A stretch of DNA of 64,000 nt from Streptoalloteichus tenebrarius (GTDB taxonomy: Bacteria; Actinomycetota; Actinomycetes; Mycobacteriales; Pseudonocardiaceae). The translations under genes were made by a program, and so were the position numbers. The notes under the pieces are model-generated. The model made no database searches and was not told the origin of the DNA. It saw only the letters and a list, made by a program, of their open reading frames with translations. The DNA is taken from positions 62,001-126,000 of the forward strand of contig NZ_JAMTCP010000008.1 of assembly GCF_024171885.1 (NCBI RefSeq), written 5' to 3'. Shown piece by piece: positions 45,311 to 56,640 of the stretch (position 1 is its first letter; every line of letters begins with the position of its first letter).

Positions 45311-45935
45311 TCAGAGGAGCTGGTCGAGGTCGAGGGTGACCGGGAAGGGGTCGGTCGTGGTGAAGGTGCCGGTGGCGGCGGGCGCGTCTTGGTAGCCGAA
45401 TTCGTCGGTCAGGTGGCAGGCGACGAGCGAGACCGGGTGCTCGATGTCCACGATCCAGTAGTGGGGGATGCCGGCGTCGGCGTACTCCACGCTCTTGATC
45501 TTGTAATCCATGCGTCGGGATCCGGGCGAGACGATCTCGACAATGAGGAGAACCTAAGAGAACCTCAGAAGCCCGTGCTATCCCGCGCTCCCGCCGCACC
45601 CGCTCGACGGTCGCCTTCTCGACGACGACGAGGTCTGGGCGGCGTACGGTTCCCGGATCGTCCGACGGCGCGAGCTCCAGATTCACGTCGACTTCCTGGA
45701 TGGCCGTGAGATGGCCGGGAAGTTGCTGCTTGATCCGGTCGCACAGTTCGAAGGACGCGATCATGTGGTCCATCACCGGGCCGGGTGAGATCACGAGGTT
45801 GCCCTCCTGGAGCTCCCAGCGGACGCGGTCGTCCTCGCCGAGCGCCAGGTACTCCTCCACCGTCAGCAGGCATGCTCCGCCGGCCAGGAGGTGCGAGAGC
45901 GCGGGCTCGGCTGGCGGTTCCGGGATCGCTGTCAC
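45311..45935 (-). pseudogene. Uma2-family nuclease-fold protein, frameshifted (copy 1)
   Basis: The N-terminal half (to ERGIARASEVLL) and the C-terminal half (DYKIKSVEYADAGIPHYWIV...) of a Uma2 (DUF820) protein lie in different frames. The break is a 10-nt near-duplication: GAGAACCT occurs at 45548-45555 and again at 45558-45565. Removing 10 nt restores EVLLIVEIVSPGSRRMDYK, the conserved PD-(D/E)xK-like core. As written, the first frame runs on to 45279. GTG 45935 has a good GAGGAGAAG. Uma2 proteins are common in multicopy in actinobacteria and their function is uncertain. Confidence 0.8.
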
Positions 45936-45983
45936 GGCTTCTCCTCGTGTCTGCCAGGCGGGTTCTTCACGGCGCGCGTTGTT

Positions 45984-46633
45984 CTAGAGGGGGTGCGCGC
46001 CGTCGAATTCAGCTTCGGAACGGGTTCCCTCGATCGTGAGACGGTCGATGTTGAGGGTGACCGGGAAGGGGTCGGTCGTGGTGAAGGTGCCGGTGGCGGT
46101 GGGCGCGTCCTGGTAACCGAACTCTTCGGTCAGGTGGCAGGCGACGAGCGAGACCGGACGTTGGAGATCCAGGATCCAGAAGTGCCTGATCCCGGCGTCG
46201 GCGTACTCGGTGTGCTTGGTCTTGTGGTCCATGCGTCGTGATCCGGGGGAGACGATCTCGACGGCCAGGAGGATCTTGGAGGCGCGCGCGATCCCGCCTT
46301 CCTCGTCCAACCGTTCCAAGGTCGCCTGTCCACGACGACGAGGGCCGGACAGCGGACGGTGCCGGGGCCGTCCGGTGGGGCGAGTTCGAGATCGACGTCA
46401 ATGCCCTGGACGACCTCCAGGTGGGAGGGGATCTGCTGTTCGAGCTGGAAGGTCAGCCGCTGGGACGCGATCTGGTGGCGCGCCACCGGCTTGGGCGCGA
46501 TGACGAGGTCGCCCTCCTGGAGCTCGCAGCGGGCGTGCTCGTCCTCGCCGAGCGCCAGGTACTCGTCGACGGTCAGTGACCGGAACAGCGCTGGTTGGAC
46601 CAGCGGCCGCTCGACAGGGGGCTCAGGTGTCAC
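45984..46633 (-). pseudogene. Uma2-family nuclease-fold protein, frameshifted (copy 2)
   Basis: Homologous to the previous gene. The N-terminal part (LTVDEYLALGEDEHARCELQ ... ALVVVDR) is in one frame, and the C-terminal part (ERLDEEGGIARASKILLAVE, then EIVSPGSRRMDHKTKHTEYA and EFGYQDAPTA) in another. The break is at about 46325-46335, where a single missing G in GGACAGGCGACC explains the shift (D-R-A-T-L-E-R expected). The lesion differs from copy 1. Both could be real decay or sequencing errors; raw data are needed to tell. Confidence 0.78.
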
Positions 46634-46737
46634 GGAGCGGGCTCTCGCCGCGACTGCCTCGGGGCGTTCACGCGGCTGTTCGTAGCCGCCGCCCGCGCTG
46701 CCGGAAGAGCGCTCGGGTCCGGTTCACCCGATGGTGA

Positions 46738-46851
46738 TCAGTCCTGCTGTGTCGCCGGGGCCTTCGGCCGGGACGGGCGGTCGTGCAGCGCGACGACCAC
46801 GCGCACCGCCAGGGTCAGGACCACGACGGATGCCGCCACCCACTGCCACAT
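46738..46851 (-). CDS. 37-residue predicted single-pass membrane peptide
   Basis: The frame starts at ATG 46851 and ends with TGA at 46738-46740. The peptide starts MWQWVAASVVVLTLAVRVVV, one hydrophobic helix, followed by a short basic, Pro-rich tail ending ATQQD. TGGAGG lies six bases before the ATG. A larger frame on the same strand overlaps it but reads as unlikely protein. Small membrane proteins of this form often lie near aspS in related genomes (recollection, not checked). Function unknown. Confidence 0.6.
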   Translation of the reverse strand: MWQWVAASVVVLTLAVRVVVALHDRPSRPKAPATQQD

Positions 46852-47152
46852 CGGAGCCTCCACACCAACCGGGGTCGGGACATGAACAGGGGCGCCCGCA
46901 ACGGACGCCCCACCCACCGTGACGGTACCGATTCCGAAACCCGTTCCCGCGCCCCGGCGTTACACCTGCAACCGCCTCGTTGTGCACTCGTGACCGAACG
47001 TGACCGGTGTGGGTGGCGACCGTCCGACGCGGCCGGAAACCTGTTGGGCGGCGCGCCACGGACGTTCGTTAGCCTTTTCGAGTCGTACCGCGCGCGTGTC
47101 CCCTACACCGCGCGCGTCACCACAGGCACCAACAAGGAGATCGACACCCGTG
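46852..47152. other. aspS upstream region
   Basis: About 300 bases. TAGCCT at 47070-47075 is a candidate -10 box for aspS. Nothing else is evident. Confidence 0.4.
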
Positions 47153-48940
<1,788 letters not shown>

Positions 48941-48947
48941 TCGCCGC

Positions 48948-49901
48948 GTGCTGCACCTCCGCGTGGTCTGCCCAGCGGACCAGACCGAGGACGTGCTCCG
49001 GGTGCTGCGTGAGGTGCCCGGAGCCACGCACCTCGTGCTGCTGCGGGGCGCCGCCCTCGACCCCGAGGGCGACGTGGTCGAGGCCGAGGTGGCCCGCGAG
49101 GCCACCGACGAGGTGCTGACCGAGCTGTGTCGCCTCGGGGTGGACCACAGCGGGGGCATCACGCTGGAGTCGATCGACACCGCCCTGTCCGACGCGGCGG
49201 ACCGGGCGGAGGAGGCCGCGCCCGGCGAGGGCGCCGACGCGGTGGTGTGGGAGGAGCTGATCTCCCGCACCGGCGAGGAGTCCCGGCTCAACGCCACCTT
49301 CCAGGCGTTCCTCACGATCGCGTGCCTGCTGGCCGCGGTGGGCGCGGTGACCGACTCCGCGGTCACCGTGGTCGGCGCGATGGTGGTCGGCCCGGAGTTC
49401 GGGCCGCTGGCCGCCGTCGCGGTCGGCCTGGTCGGCCGGCGCTGGGACCTGGTGCGCCGCGCCGTGGTCGCGTTGCTCCTGGGCTTCCTCGTGGCCACCG
49501 GGATCACCGCCGGCGCCACGCTGCTGGCCGAGGGCGTTGGCCTGTTCGGCCCCGGCGTCCTCGACCGGGGCGCCGCCCAGGTCGACTTCGTGTTCCAGGT
49601 CGGCCCGTTCTCCCTCATCGTGGCGATGCTCGCCGGCGCGGCCGGCATGCTCGCCATGACCTCGGCGAAGTCGGCCGCGCTCGTTGGGGTGTTCATCTCG
49701 GTCACCACGGTCCCGGCGGCGGGGTTCGCGGCGGTGGCCGCCGTGCTTGGGCGCTGGGACCTGTGCGCCCGGTCGTTCGCCCAGCTCGCGGTCAACATGG
49801 TGGGCATCGTCCTGGCCGCGTGGCTGGTGCTGGTGTTGCGCCGGCGCGGCGCCCGGAACACCCGTCAGGGTGATAACGGCCGTCCGCTGGCCGCCGGTTA
49901 G
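48948..49901 (+). CDS. DUF389 membrane protein
   Basis: A 317-residue protein. Residues 1-85 form a small ferredoxin-like soluble domain (LHLRVVCPADQTEDVLRVL). The DUF389 part follows with RLNATFQAFLTIACLLAAVG, VVGAMVVGPEFGPLAAVAVG and four or five more helices. The role of the family is unknown. It begins 8 nt after aspS in the same direction, but aspS linkage is probably positional only. Confidence 0.88.
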   Translation: MLHLRVVCPADQTEDVLRVLREVPGATHLVLLRGAALDPEGDVVEAEVAREATDEVLTELCRLGVDHSGGITLESIDTALSDAADRAEEAAPGEGADAVVWEELISRTGEESRLNATFQAFLTIACLLAAVGAVTDSAVTVVGAMVVGPEFGPLAAVAVGLVGRRWDLVRRAVVALLLGFLVATGITAGATLLAEGVGLFGPGVLDRGAAQVDFVFQVGPFSLIVAMLAGAAGMLAMTSAKSAALVGVFISVTTVPAAGFAAVAAVLGRWDLCARSFAQLAVNMVGIVLAAWLVLVLRRRGARNTRQGDNGRPLAAG

Positions 49902-50095
49902 GCCGTTCGGCGGGCAACCGTCCGCCCACTCGACCGTTACCTCTGTGTGTCCGTCCGTGCACCCCGCGCGGTCACACTGTCTCCCCGTTCCACCGTTCAT
50001 CACGGTGACGCGGTCGGGCTCGTTGACCGAGGGGAACGGATCGGGGACGCGGGGTCACGATCCGAGGGCCGACATCGGGAGTAGGGTCGGAGGAG

Positions 50096-51376
50096 ATGAG
50101 TGTGGAGATCACCACCGGACCGCCGGACATCGCCGACGAGCACCCGGTCGGTCCGGAGGTGGCCGCGACGGTGAAGGCGGCCGAGGCCGTGCTCAGCCGG
50201 CGGTTCGGCGCGGCCGTGCGGCTCGCCGACCCCGAGGACCTCGGCGGCAGCGGCCGGTCGGTGGTCGCGCGGGTCAAGGTCGCCGCCACCCCGTTCTCAC
50301 TGCCGAGGACCCTCGTGGTCAAGCACTACCGGGGCGCGGGCGGCGCGGGTCCGGTCCGGGGGCGGCCGTGCTCGCTGCCCGACCACGACCGGGTGCCGGT
50401 GGCCAGGAAGGGCGCGCCTCCGGAGGGAGTGGACGCGTTCACCAGGGAGGTGGCGAGCTGCCAGCTCTTCACCTCGATGGCGGCCGAGGAGCGCGTCGGG
50501 CCGGAGCTGGTCGCCTACGACGCGGACGAGCGGCTGCTGGTCCTGGAGGACCTGGGCCGCGCGCCGACGCTGGCCGACAAGCTGCTCGGCGGGGACGCCA
50601 GGGCGGCGGAGCGCGCGTTGATCGGGTGGGCGCGCTCGCTCGGCCGCCTGCACGCCACCACCGCGGGGCGCGAGGCGGACTTCGAGGCGTTGGCGCGGCG
50701 CCTGGGCCGGGCTGGCGCGGACGACCCGGTGGCCCGGCACGCCAGGGTGGCGTTGACCGAGCTGCCGGACCTGCTCGCGGCGGCGCTCGGGGTGCCGACG
50801 CCGGACCGCGTGGTGGAGCGCGCGCACCGCACCGCGCGGCTGCTCGGCGGCACCCGCTACCGGGCGTTCAGCCCGTCGGACATCTGCCCGGACAACAACC
50901 TCGTGACCAGCAGGGGCGTCCGGTTCCTCGACTTCGAGTGGGGCAGCGTGCGGGACGTCGCGCTCGACGCCGCCTACCTGCGGGTGCCGTTCCCGTCCTG
51001 TTGGTGCGTGTTCGCGTTGCCGCCGGGCATGGCCGAGGCGATGGTCGCGGCCTGGCAGGCCGAGGTGCGGATGGCCTGGCCCGACCTCAGCGAGGAGGCG
51101 GTGCTGCCCCGGCTGCTCGACGCCCAGCTCCTGTGGGTGTGGGTGTCCACGTGGTGGTTCCTGCCCAGGTCGACCGAGCCCGACCGCCCGGTGGACGCCC
51201 ACCTGCCGTCGCCGCGCCGGTCGCTGGCGCTGGTGGACCGGTGGGAGCGGTTGGCGGGGCAGCTCCGGCCGGTGTGTCCGGAGAGCGCGGGCCATGCCGA
51301 GGCCGTGGCGGCGGCGCTGCGGTTCCGGTTCGGCCTCGGGGACCAGGAGCTGCCGCTGTACCCGGCGTTCCGCTGA
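50096..51376 (+). CDS. Aminoglycoside phosphotransferase-fold protein with altered catalytic loop
   Basis: A 426-residue kinase-fold protein. The N-lobe lysine is probably in RTLVVKHYRG, and the hinge is LLVLEDLGRAPTLADKL. The catalytic loop reads FSPSDICPDNNLV instead of the usual HGDxHxxN: the first His is Ser, while the Asp and Asn are kept. The metal-binding segment is FLDFEWGS. The APH-type core therefore looks able to bind ATP, but its substrate and activity are unknown. ATG 50096 is preceded by CGGAGGAG. Single gene. Confidence 0.82.
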   Translation: MSVEITTGPPDIADEHPVGPEVAATVKAAEAVLSRRFGAAVRLADPEDLGGSGRSVVARVKVAATPFSLPRTLVVKHYRGAGGAGPVRGRPCSLPDHDRVPVARKGAPPEGVDAFTREVASCQLFTSMAAEERVGPELVAYDADERLLVLEDLGRAPTLADKLLGGDARAAERALIGWARSLGRLHATTAGREADFEALARRLGRAGADDPVARHARVALTELPDLLAAALGVPTPDRVVERAHRTARLLGGTRYRAFSPSDICPDNNLVTSRGVRFLDFEWGSVRDVALDAAYLRVPFPSCWCVFALPPGMAEAMVAAWQAEVRMAWPDLSEEAVLPRLLDAQLLWVWVSTWWFLPRSTEPDRPVDAHLPSPRRSLALVDRWERLAGQLRPVCPESAGHAEAVAAALRFRFGLGDQELPLYPAFR

Positions 51377-51804
51377 ACCGCGCCTGCCCTGACCTGACGG
51401 GCAGGCGGTGAGCTGAGCGCGACCATTGCCCCGTCGGGTTGCCCCTCTCGGTCGGGCGGGCCACCTGTCGGTCAGGCGGGTCACCTGGCGGCGGGCGTCG
51501 GTGGGAGTGCTCCCCGACACCAGCGGCCTTCCGAACCTTGCTCGCCACGGTCGGGCGACGTGTCGCCCCCCTGACGAGTTCACCTGATCGGGTGGAGTCG
51601 TGGCGGTGGCCCGCTGCTGCTCGCGTGATCCACGGGCGTCCGGCCTTCCACGACACCAGGGCGCGGGGAGCCGGGGTCCGCGCCGTGTCCGTGCTGCTCA
51701 CTCCCTGTGTGCCCGCTGATGGGACACGGGGTGCGCATCGAAGATCAGGGCACGCTCCGACACAAGAAGGTGAAACCATTTCGTGTCCGATTCGTCGGAA
51801 AGGT
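51377..51804. other. Noncoding region after the kinase-fold gene
   Basis: About 430 bases. It begins with a CCTGCC/GGCAGG inverted pair shortly after the stop that could terminate transcription. No gene is seen. Confidence 0.4.
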
Positions 51805-51834
51805 CGTGATCTGACTCACGGAGTCGGGTAGGCT
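51805..51834 (+). promoter_or_regulatory. CRP-like site and -10 box
   Basis: CGTGA-TCTGAC-TCACG at 51805-51820 matches the CRP/GlxR core GTGA-N6-TCAC on both arms. TAGGCT follows at 51829-51834. Together they look like a regulated promoter for the small gene at 51854. Confidence 0.55.
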
Positions 51835-51853
51835 CGGCAACCGATCAACTACT

Positions 51854-52243
51854 TTGGGTAATCGGGCGGACCGACGGAACGGGGGCGGCGTGGGCTGGCG
51901 GGGGGTGCGTGCGGCCGGGGTGGTCGTCCTCGGCCTTCTCGCCCTCGCCCTGGTCGGCTTCGGGTTGGCGCCGTCCTCCTCGGCGGCGGTGCCCTCGGTG
52001 CCCTTCTCGTCCGCCGCCCCGTGCGGCGAGGTCGAGGCGACGCGACCGGAACGGGAGGTGTCGGCCGACGCCTCGCTCCGGAGTCGCGCCGTTCCCCGGG
52101 GTCGGGTCGCGCGACGCGGTCCCGCTCCCCGGGACGACGGTCGCCCTCCCTGTCACGGTCGAGGAAATCTCATGACAACGGGGTCCGCCGAACGGCTCCC
52201 CGTGTCGCGGACAACCGCCGCGCTTCAGGTGTTCCGACGCTGA
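51854..52243 (+). CDS. Small putative exported or membrane protein
   Basis: A 129-residue frame. After a charged N-terminus, residues 19-40 (VRAAGVVVLGLLALALVGFG) form a signal-peptide-like helix, followed by APSSSAAV, which could be a cleavage site. The rest is Pro/Arg/Ser-rich without recognisable motifs. GTG 51890 would give a tighter signal peptide. A CRP-like site and a -10 box immediately upstream support a real transcript. The C-terminal half may be out of true coding frame, so confidence is modest. Confidence 0.4.
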   Translation: MGNRADRRNGGGVGWRGVRAAGVVVLGLLALALVGFGLAPSSSAAVPSVPFSSAAPCGEVEATRPEREVSADASLRSRAVPRGRVARRGPAPRDDGRPPCHGRGNLMTTGSAERLPVSRTTAALQVFRR

Positions 52244-52692
52244 TCGGCTTCTGTCGGGTGCGCTTTCGGAAACATCGTGGAAACAAGAGGGAAATCCCCT
52301 CGTCAATCGACGCCGCTCGTTGGGGCGCGTCCCTTTTCGTCCGCTGAGAGACCGGCGGGCCAACCAGATGGGTCCGCCTGACGTGCGGCTTCCACTCCCG
52401 TCGCTGTCCGTTTCGTGGATCTTCATGACGTTCGACCGATCTGTCCCATCGGGTGAGGAATTCCGCTAGGCTGATGATCGAAGTGCGGTGACGGGGGTTC
52501 CAACCGGCCGTCGTTCGGTCGGTTCGGGTGATTCGTTCCGCACGACTCGGGTGCGAATGGCGCAGCGCCCCGAGTTCCTTCGTGGGCGCCATTGTCGCCG
52601 TCCACGTGCCGCCGCGTTCACCGCTGGAAAACCGGGCCGTTCCCTGCCTTCCCTCGGCCCGATCGGACAACGAGTGACCCAGAGGCGAAGAG
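52244..52692. other. Upstream region of the carbonic anhydrase gene
   Basis: About 450 bases without a gene. TAGGCT at 52467-52472 could be a -10 box, which would give a leader of about 215 nt. Confidence 0.4.
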
Positions 52693-53301
52693 ATGACATT
52701 CGAGCAACTCGTCGAGAACGCCCGCGCGCACCAGGCGCGGATCCCCGTCGCCCAGCGACGCCGACTCGCGGCCGGCCAGTCACCGGTCGCCCTGTTCATC
52801 ACCTGCTCCGACTCCCGCGTCGTCCCGACGCTGATCACCGGCGCCGCCCCCGGCCAGCTCTTCGAGCTGAGGACGGCGGGCAACATCGTGCCGCCCTACC
52901 AGGAGGACCGGCCCAGCAGCGAGATCGCCACCATCGAGTTCGCCGTGGAGGAACTGGGCGTCTCCGACGTCGTGGTCTGCGGCCACTCGCACTGCGGGGC
53001 CGTGGCCGCCCGGCAACGCATCGACCAGATGGACCGGCTGCCGGCCGTCCGCGACTGGCTCCGCCTCACGACCGGGCGACCCGGCGCGCCCGTGGCCGAA
53101 TCCGACCCCGCCGTGCGCGAGGCGGCTCGGCGCCACCTCGCCGAACAGCTCGCCACGCTCGCCGACTACCCGTTCGTGCGGTCCCGGGTGGAGCGCGGCG
53201 ACCTCCGGCTGCACGGCTGGTTCTACGAGCTGGACACCGGGGTGGTCTGGTCGTGCCCTCCGGGGGCCGAACCGGCCGAGCCCGCCCTCCAGCCACTCTG
53301 A
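52693..53301 (+). CDS. Beta-class carbonic anhydrase
   Basis: A 202-residue enzyme for CO2/bicarbonate interconversion. The zinc ligands are visible as Cys38 in CSDSR and His98/Cys101 in HSHCG, with the Asp40-Arg42 dyad intact. GAAGAG precedes ATG 52693. It is followed 13 nt later by a SulP-family transporter, an arrangement seen in bicarbonate uptake or concentrating systems, so the pair probably handles inorganic carbon. Confidence 0.95.
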   Translation: MTFEQLVENARAHQARIPVAQRRRLAAGQSPVALFITCSDSRVVPTLITGAAPGQLFELRTAGNIVPPYQEDRPSSEIATIEFAVEELGVSDVVVCGHSHCGAVAARQRIDQMDRLPAVRDWLRLTTGRPGAPVAESDPAVREAARRHLAEQLATLADYPFVRSRVERGDLRLHGWFYELDTGVVWSCPPGAEPAEPALQPL

Positions 53302-53314
53302 GCGGGGAGAAGCC

Positions 53315-54808
53315 ATGAGTGTCGTGAACTACGTGGACCGGATCTCCCTGTGGTGGCGTCGGGACGCGGTGGCGGACCTCGGCGCGTCGCTGGTCGTGTT
53401 CCTGGTGGCCGTGCCGCTGTGCGTGGGCGTGGCGGTCGCCTCGGGCGCCCCCGCCGAGTTGGGGATCGTCACCGGCATCGTGGGCGGCCTGGTGGTGGGC
53501 GTGCTGCCCGGCAGCAGCCTCCAGGTCAGCGGGCCGGCGGCCGGGCTGACCGTGCTCGTCGCCGAGGCGGTGGCCCGGCACGGGCTGCCGGCCCTCGGCG
53601 TGATCGTGGCGGCCAGCGGCCTGATGCAGGTCCTGATGGGGCTGGCCAGGCTGGGCGGCTGGTTCCGCGCGATCTCGCCCTCGGTCGTCCAGGGCATGCT
53701 CGCCGGCATCGGCCTGGTGCTGCTGCTCGGCCAGGTCTACCCGGTGTTCGGCGCGCGGCAGCCGGGCAGCACGGCGGAGAAGCTGCTGGGCCTGCCCGGC
53801 CTGGTCGGCGGGCTGGACCAGGCGAGCGTCGCCGCGTCCTTCGGCGTGGGCGCGCTGACGCTGGCCGTGGTCGTGGGCTGGCAGCGGATGCCGGCCCGGC
53901 TGCGGGTGGTGCCCGGCGCCCTGGTCGCCGTGGTGCTGACCGCCGCGGCGGTGGCCGTGTTCGGCCTGCCGGTGGCCACGGTCGAGGTCGGCGGGCTCGG
54001 CTCCGTCATCGACCCGCCGGGGCCGCACCGGTTCGGGATGCTCGCCGATCCCGCGGTCCTCGGCGCGGCCGTCACCTTCGCCCTGGTGGCCTCGGCCGAG
54101 AGCCTGTTCAGCGCCGCGGCCGTCGACCGGATGCACTCCGGCCCGCCCACCCGGTACAACACCGAGCTGATCGCGCAGGGGGTGGGCAACACCGCGGCCG
54201 GGATGCTCGGCGCGTTGCCCATGACCGCGGTCATCGTGCGCAGCGCCGCCAACGTCCAGGCGGGGGCCCGCACGAAGGCGTCGCGGGTCCTGCACGGCGC
54301 CTGGCTGCTGCTCTTCGCGGTCTGGCTGCCGGGCCTGCTCGCCCTCGTCCCGCTCAGCACCCTGGCGGCGTTGCTGCTGCACGCCGGCTGGAAGTTGCTC
54401 GACCTGCGCCAGCTCGCCGCGCTGGCGCGGGCCCACCGCGCCGAGGCCGGCATCGTCGTGCTCACCGCCGGCGTGATCGCCGCCGTCGACCTGCTCGTCG
54501 GGGTGCTGGTCGGCCTGGCGGCGGCGGTCGCGAAGGCGGCGTGGGACGTCTCGCACTTCCACGTCACGTGGCAGGAGGACGGCGACGACCTGCTCGTGCG
54601 GCTCAGCGGCAACGCGACCTTCCTGCGGCTGCCCCGGCTGCTGGCCGCGTTGCAGGAGGTGCCGTCCGCCCGCCGGGTCCGGCTGGACCTGTCCGGCGTG
54701 CGGCACCTCGACCGGGCGTGCCGCCAGGCCGTGGAGAACTGGGCCGCCCAGCGGCGCAGGGGCGACAGCGACGTCCGGGTGTCGCCGCCGGTCGAGGTCG
54801 GGGTGTGA
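53315..54808 (+). CDS. SulP-family anion transporter (probable bicarbonate transporter)
   Basis: A 497-residue SLC26/SulP protein with about 12 helices. Family motifs are VPLCVGVAVASGAPAELGI, the GPAAGLTVLVAEAV segment and LSTLAALLLHAGWKLLDLRQ. A shortened STAS-like domain (DDLLVRLSGNATFLRLPRLL, then LDLSGVRHLD) is C-terminal. SulP members carry sulfate, bicarbonate or dicarboxylates. The preceding carbonic anhydrase favours bicarbonate, but the sequence does not prove it. A large hairpin follows. Confidence 0.9.
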   Translation: MSVVNYVDRISLWWRRDAVADLGASLVVFLVAVPLCVGVAVASGAPAELGIVTGIVGGLVVGVLPGSSLQVSGPAAGLTVLVAEAVARHGLPALGVIVAASGLMQVLMGLARLGGWFRAISPSVVQGMLAGIGLVLLLGQVYPVFGARQPGSTAEKLLGLPGLVGGLDQASVAASFGVGALTLAVVVGWQRMPARLRVVPGALVAVVLTAAAVAVFGLPVATVEVGGLGSVIDPPGPHRFGMLADPAVLGAAVTFALVASAESLFSAAAVDRMHSGPPTRYNTELIAQGVGNTAAGMLGALPMTAVIVRSAANVQAGARTKASRVLHGAWLLLFAVWLPGLLALVPLSTLAALLLHAGWKLLDLRQLAALARAHRAEAGIVVLTAGVIAAVDLLVGVLVGLAAAVAKAAWDVSHFHVTWQEDGDDLLVRLSGNATFLRLPRLLAALQEVPSARRVRLDLSGVRHLDRACRQAVENWAAQRRRGDSDVRVSPPVEVGV

Positions 54809-54827
54809 GGTCAGGGGCGTGACGCGC

Positions 54828-54867
54828 GGGGCGTGGGTGGGGAACGGCGGTTCCCCACCCACGCCCC
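54828..54867. terminator. Terminator after the SulP gene
   Basis: A perfect 18-bp stem (54828-54845 with 54850-54867) and a GGCG loop, 19 nt after the stop. It lies between convergent genes and could serve both. Confidence 0.88.
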
Positions 54868-54962
54868 TGCCCCTCCCGAGGTCTGCCCCTCCCGACGTCT
54901 GGCCCGGTCGGCCCCGCCTTCGGCCTTGGCTGTTTCCTCGCCGGCGGCCCGGGGGAGACGAG

Positions 54963-56594
54963 TCAGTCGAGCGGGATCCAGCTCCGCTGGACGCGCTGGG
55001 TGCCGGCGCGGACGCGGTAGGAGCGGGCGTGGGTCACCCCGCTGTCCGCCTTCTTCCGGTCCGCCAGGTAGTACCAGTCCATCTGGGCGGCGACGGGCGT
55101 CACCTCCAGCACCGACGCGCCGTGCGAGTCCAGCTCCACCCACCGGATGTGCCGGTTCAGGGCCATGATCCCGGCCTCCAGCGGGACCGACGCGGTGCGC
55201 GGCGGCGCCTTCAGGAAGTCGTCGATGTTGTCCGACGTGACCGACGTGCACACCAGCTCGGTCGCCACCGAGGGGCTCAGCGGGTAGGTGCCGGCGTCCA
55301 GCGGCACGTCCGACGCCCACGACGAGTGGATGTCCCCGGTGAGGAACACGGTGTCCCGCACGTGGTGGTCGGCCAGCGCGCGGAGCAGGGTGCGGCGGTC
55401 GGCGGCGTAGCCGTCCCACTGGTCGGTGAGCACCGCGCCGCCCTCCCTGGGCAGCCCGAGCAGTTCGGCCACGGGCGCGGTCAGCTCGGCGGGCAGCGGC
55501 GGCAGGAGCACCGGCGAGACCATCACCGAGGTGCCGACGAGCTTCCACTGCGCGGTCGAGCCCACCAGGCCGTCGACGAGCCAGCGCATCTGCTCCGCGC
55601 CGGTCATCGTGCGCTTCGGGTCGTCCACCGCGCCGTCGAACGGCTTGGCCTGCTGGGACCGGTAGCTGCGCAGGTCGAGCAGCGACAGCTCGGCCAGTCG
55701 GCCGAACCGGAGCCGGCGGTAGATCCGGTCCCCGACGTTGCGCACCGGCATCCACTCGAAGTACGCGCGGTGCGCGGCGGCCTTCCTCGTCGCGTAGTCG
55801 CCCTCGGTGTCCGGGCTGTGGTTCTGCGCTCCGCCGGACCACGCGTCGTTCGCGACTTCGTGGTCGTCCCACGTGACGATGAAGGGGTGGGTGGCGTGCA
55901 GCCGCTGGAGGTGCGGGTCCGTCTTGTACTGGGCGTGCCGCCGCCGGTAGTCGGCGAGGGTGACGGCCTCGTGCGGCGGGTCGTGCGGGCGGACCGAGTA
56001 GCCGAGCGGGAAGCCGCCGGGCCCGTACTCGTAGAGGTAGTCGCCCATGTGGAGCACGGCGTCCAGGTCGGCGCGTTCGGCGAGGAAGCGGTACGCGCCG
56101 AAGTGGCCCGCCTGCCAGTTGGCGCAGGAGACGACGCCGAAGCGCAGGCGCGCCACGGGGGCGTCGGCGGCGGGCGCGGTCCGCGTGAAGCCCACCGGGG
56201 AGGTCTGGCCGCCGTGGTGGAACCGGTAGGCGTAGCGCGTGGCCGGGGCGAGCCCGCCCACGTCCACCTTGACCGTGTGGTCGTGGTCGGGACCGGTGCG
56301 GACGACGCCGGAGGCGACGACCGCGCCGAAGGAGGCGTCGGTGGCGACCTCCCACCGCACCTCGACCTCGGGACCGACCCCGGAGCCGGGGACGGCGTCC
56401 TCGGTCGGCGAGACCCTGGTCCAGAGCAGGACGCCGTCCGGGAGGGGGTCGCCGGAGGCGACGCCGTGCTGGAACGTGCTGGCCGCGGCGGTCGCGGCGT
56501 GGGCGCCGGACGGGAGGGTGCCGGCCGCGGCGACGCCCAGCGCGGCGGCTCCGGTGGCGCGTAACAGGGTGCGCCGGTCCCACGGGGTGCTCAC
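54963..56594 (-). CDS. PhoD-like alkaline phosphatase, Tat-exported
   Basis: A 543-residue secreted metallophosphatase. A twin-arginine signal ([15 protein letters not shown], residues 6-20) ends near SGAHAA. The N-terminal PhoD domain ([20 protein letters not shown]) is followed by the catalytic metallophosphatase core with [27 protein letters not shown] and TGDIHSSW, which hold the metal ligands for Fe/Ca. PhoD enzymes release phosphate from diesters and monoesters outside the cell. It is a single gene, convergent with the SulP transporter. Confidence 0.95.
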   Translation of the reverse strand: MSTPWDRRTLLRATGAAALGVAAAGTLPSGAHAATAAASTFQHGVASGDPLPDGVLLWTRVSPTEDAVPGSGVGPEVEVRWEVATDASFGAVVASGVVRTGPDHDHTVKVDVGGLAPATRYAYRFHHGGQTSPVGFTRTAPAADAPVARLRFGVVSCANWQAGHFGAYRFLAERADLDAVLHMGDYLYEYGPGGFPLGYSVRPHDPPHEAVTLADYRRRHAQYKTDPHLQRLHATHPFIVTWDDHEVANDAWSGGAQNHSPDTEGDYATRKAAAHRAYFEWMPVRNVGDRIYRRLRFGRLAELSLLDLRSYRSQQAKPFDGAVDDPKRTMTGAEQMRWLVDGLVGSTAQWKLVGTSVMVSPVLLPPLPAELTAPVAELLGLPREGGAVLTDQWDGYAADRRTLLRALADHHVRDTVFLTGDIHSSWASDVPLDAGTYPLSPSVATELVCTSVTSDNIDDFLKAPPRTASVPLEAGIMALNRHIRWVELDSHGASVLEVTPVAAQMDWYYLADRKKADSGVTHARSYRVRAGTQRVQRSWIPLD

Positions 56595-56640
56595 ACCCCG
56601 TTACTGTGGGGTAACCGAGCGAAGATGAAAAGTCTTCGGA

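Noticed and set aside
46724-47059. A 111-residue minus-strand protein before aspS
   Set aside because: Composition is typical of a shadow frame, and it overlaps the better-supported 37-residue frame with its own ribosome site.
51845-52426. A 193-residue minus-strand protein
   Set aside because: No recognisable feature, and the plus strand shows a promoter and signal-peptide-like frame at the same place.
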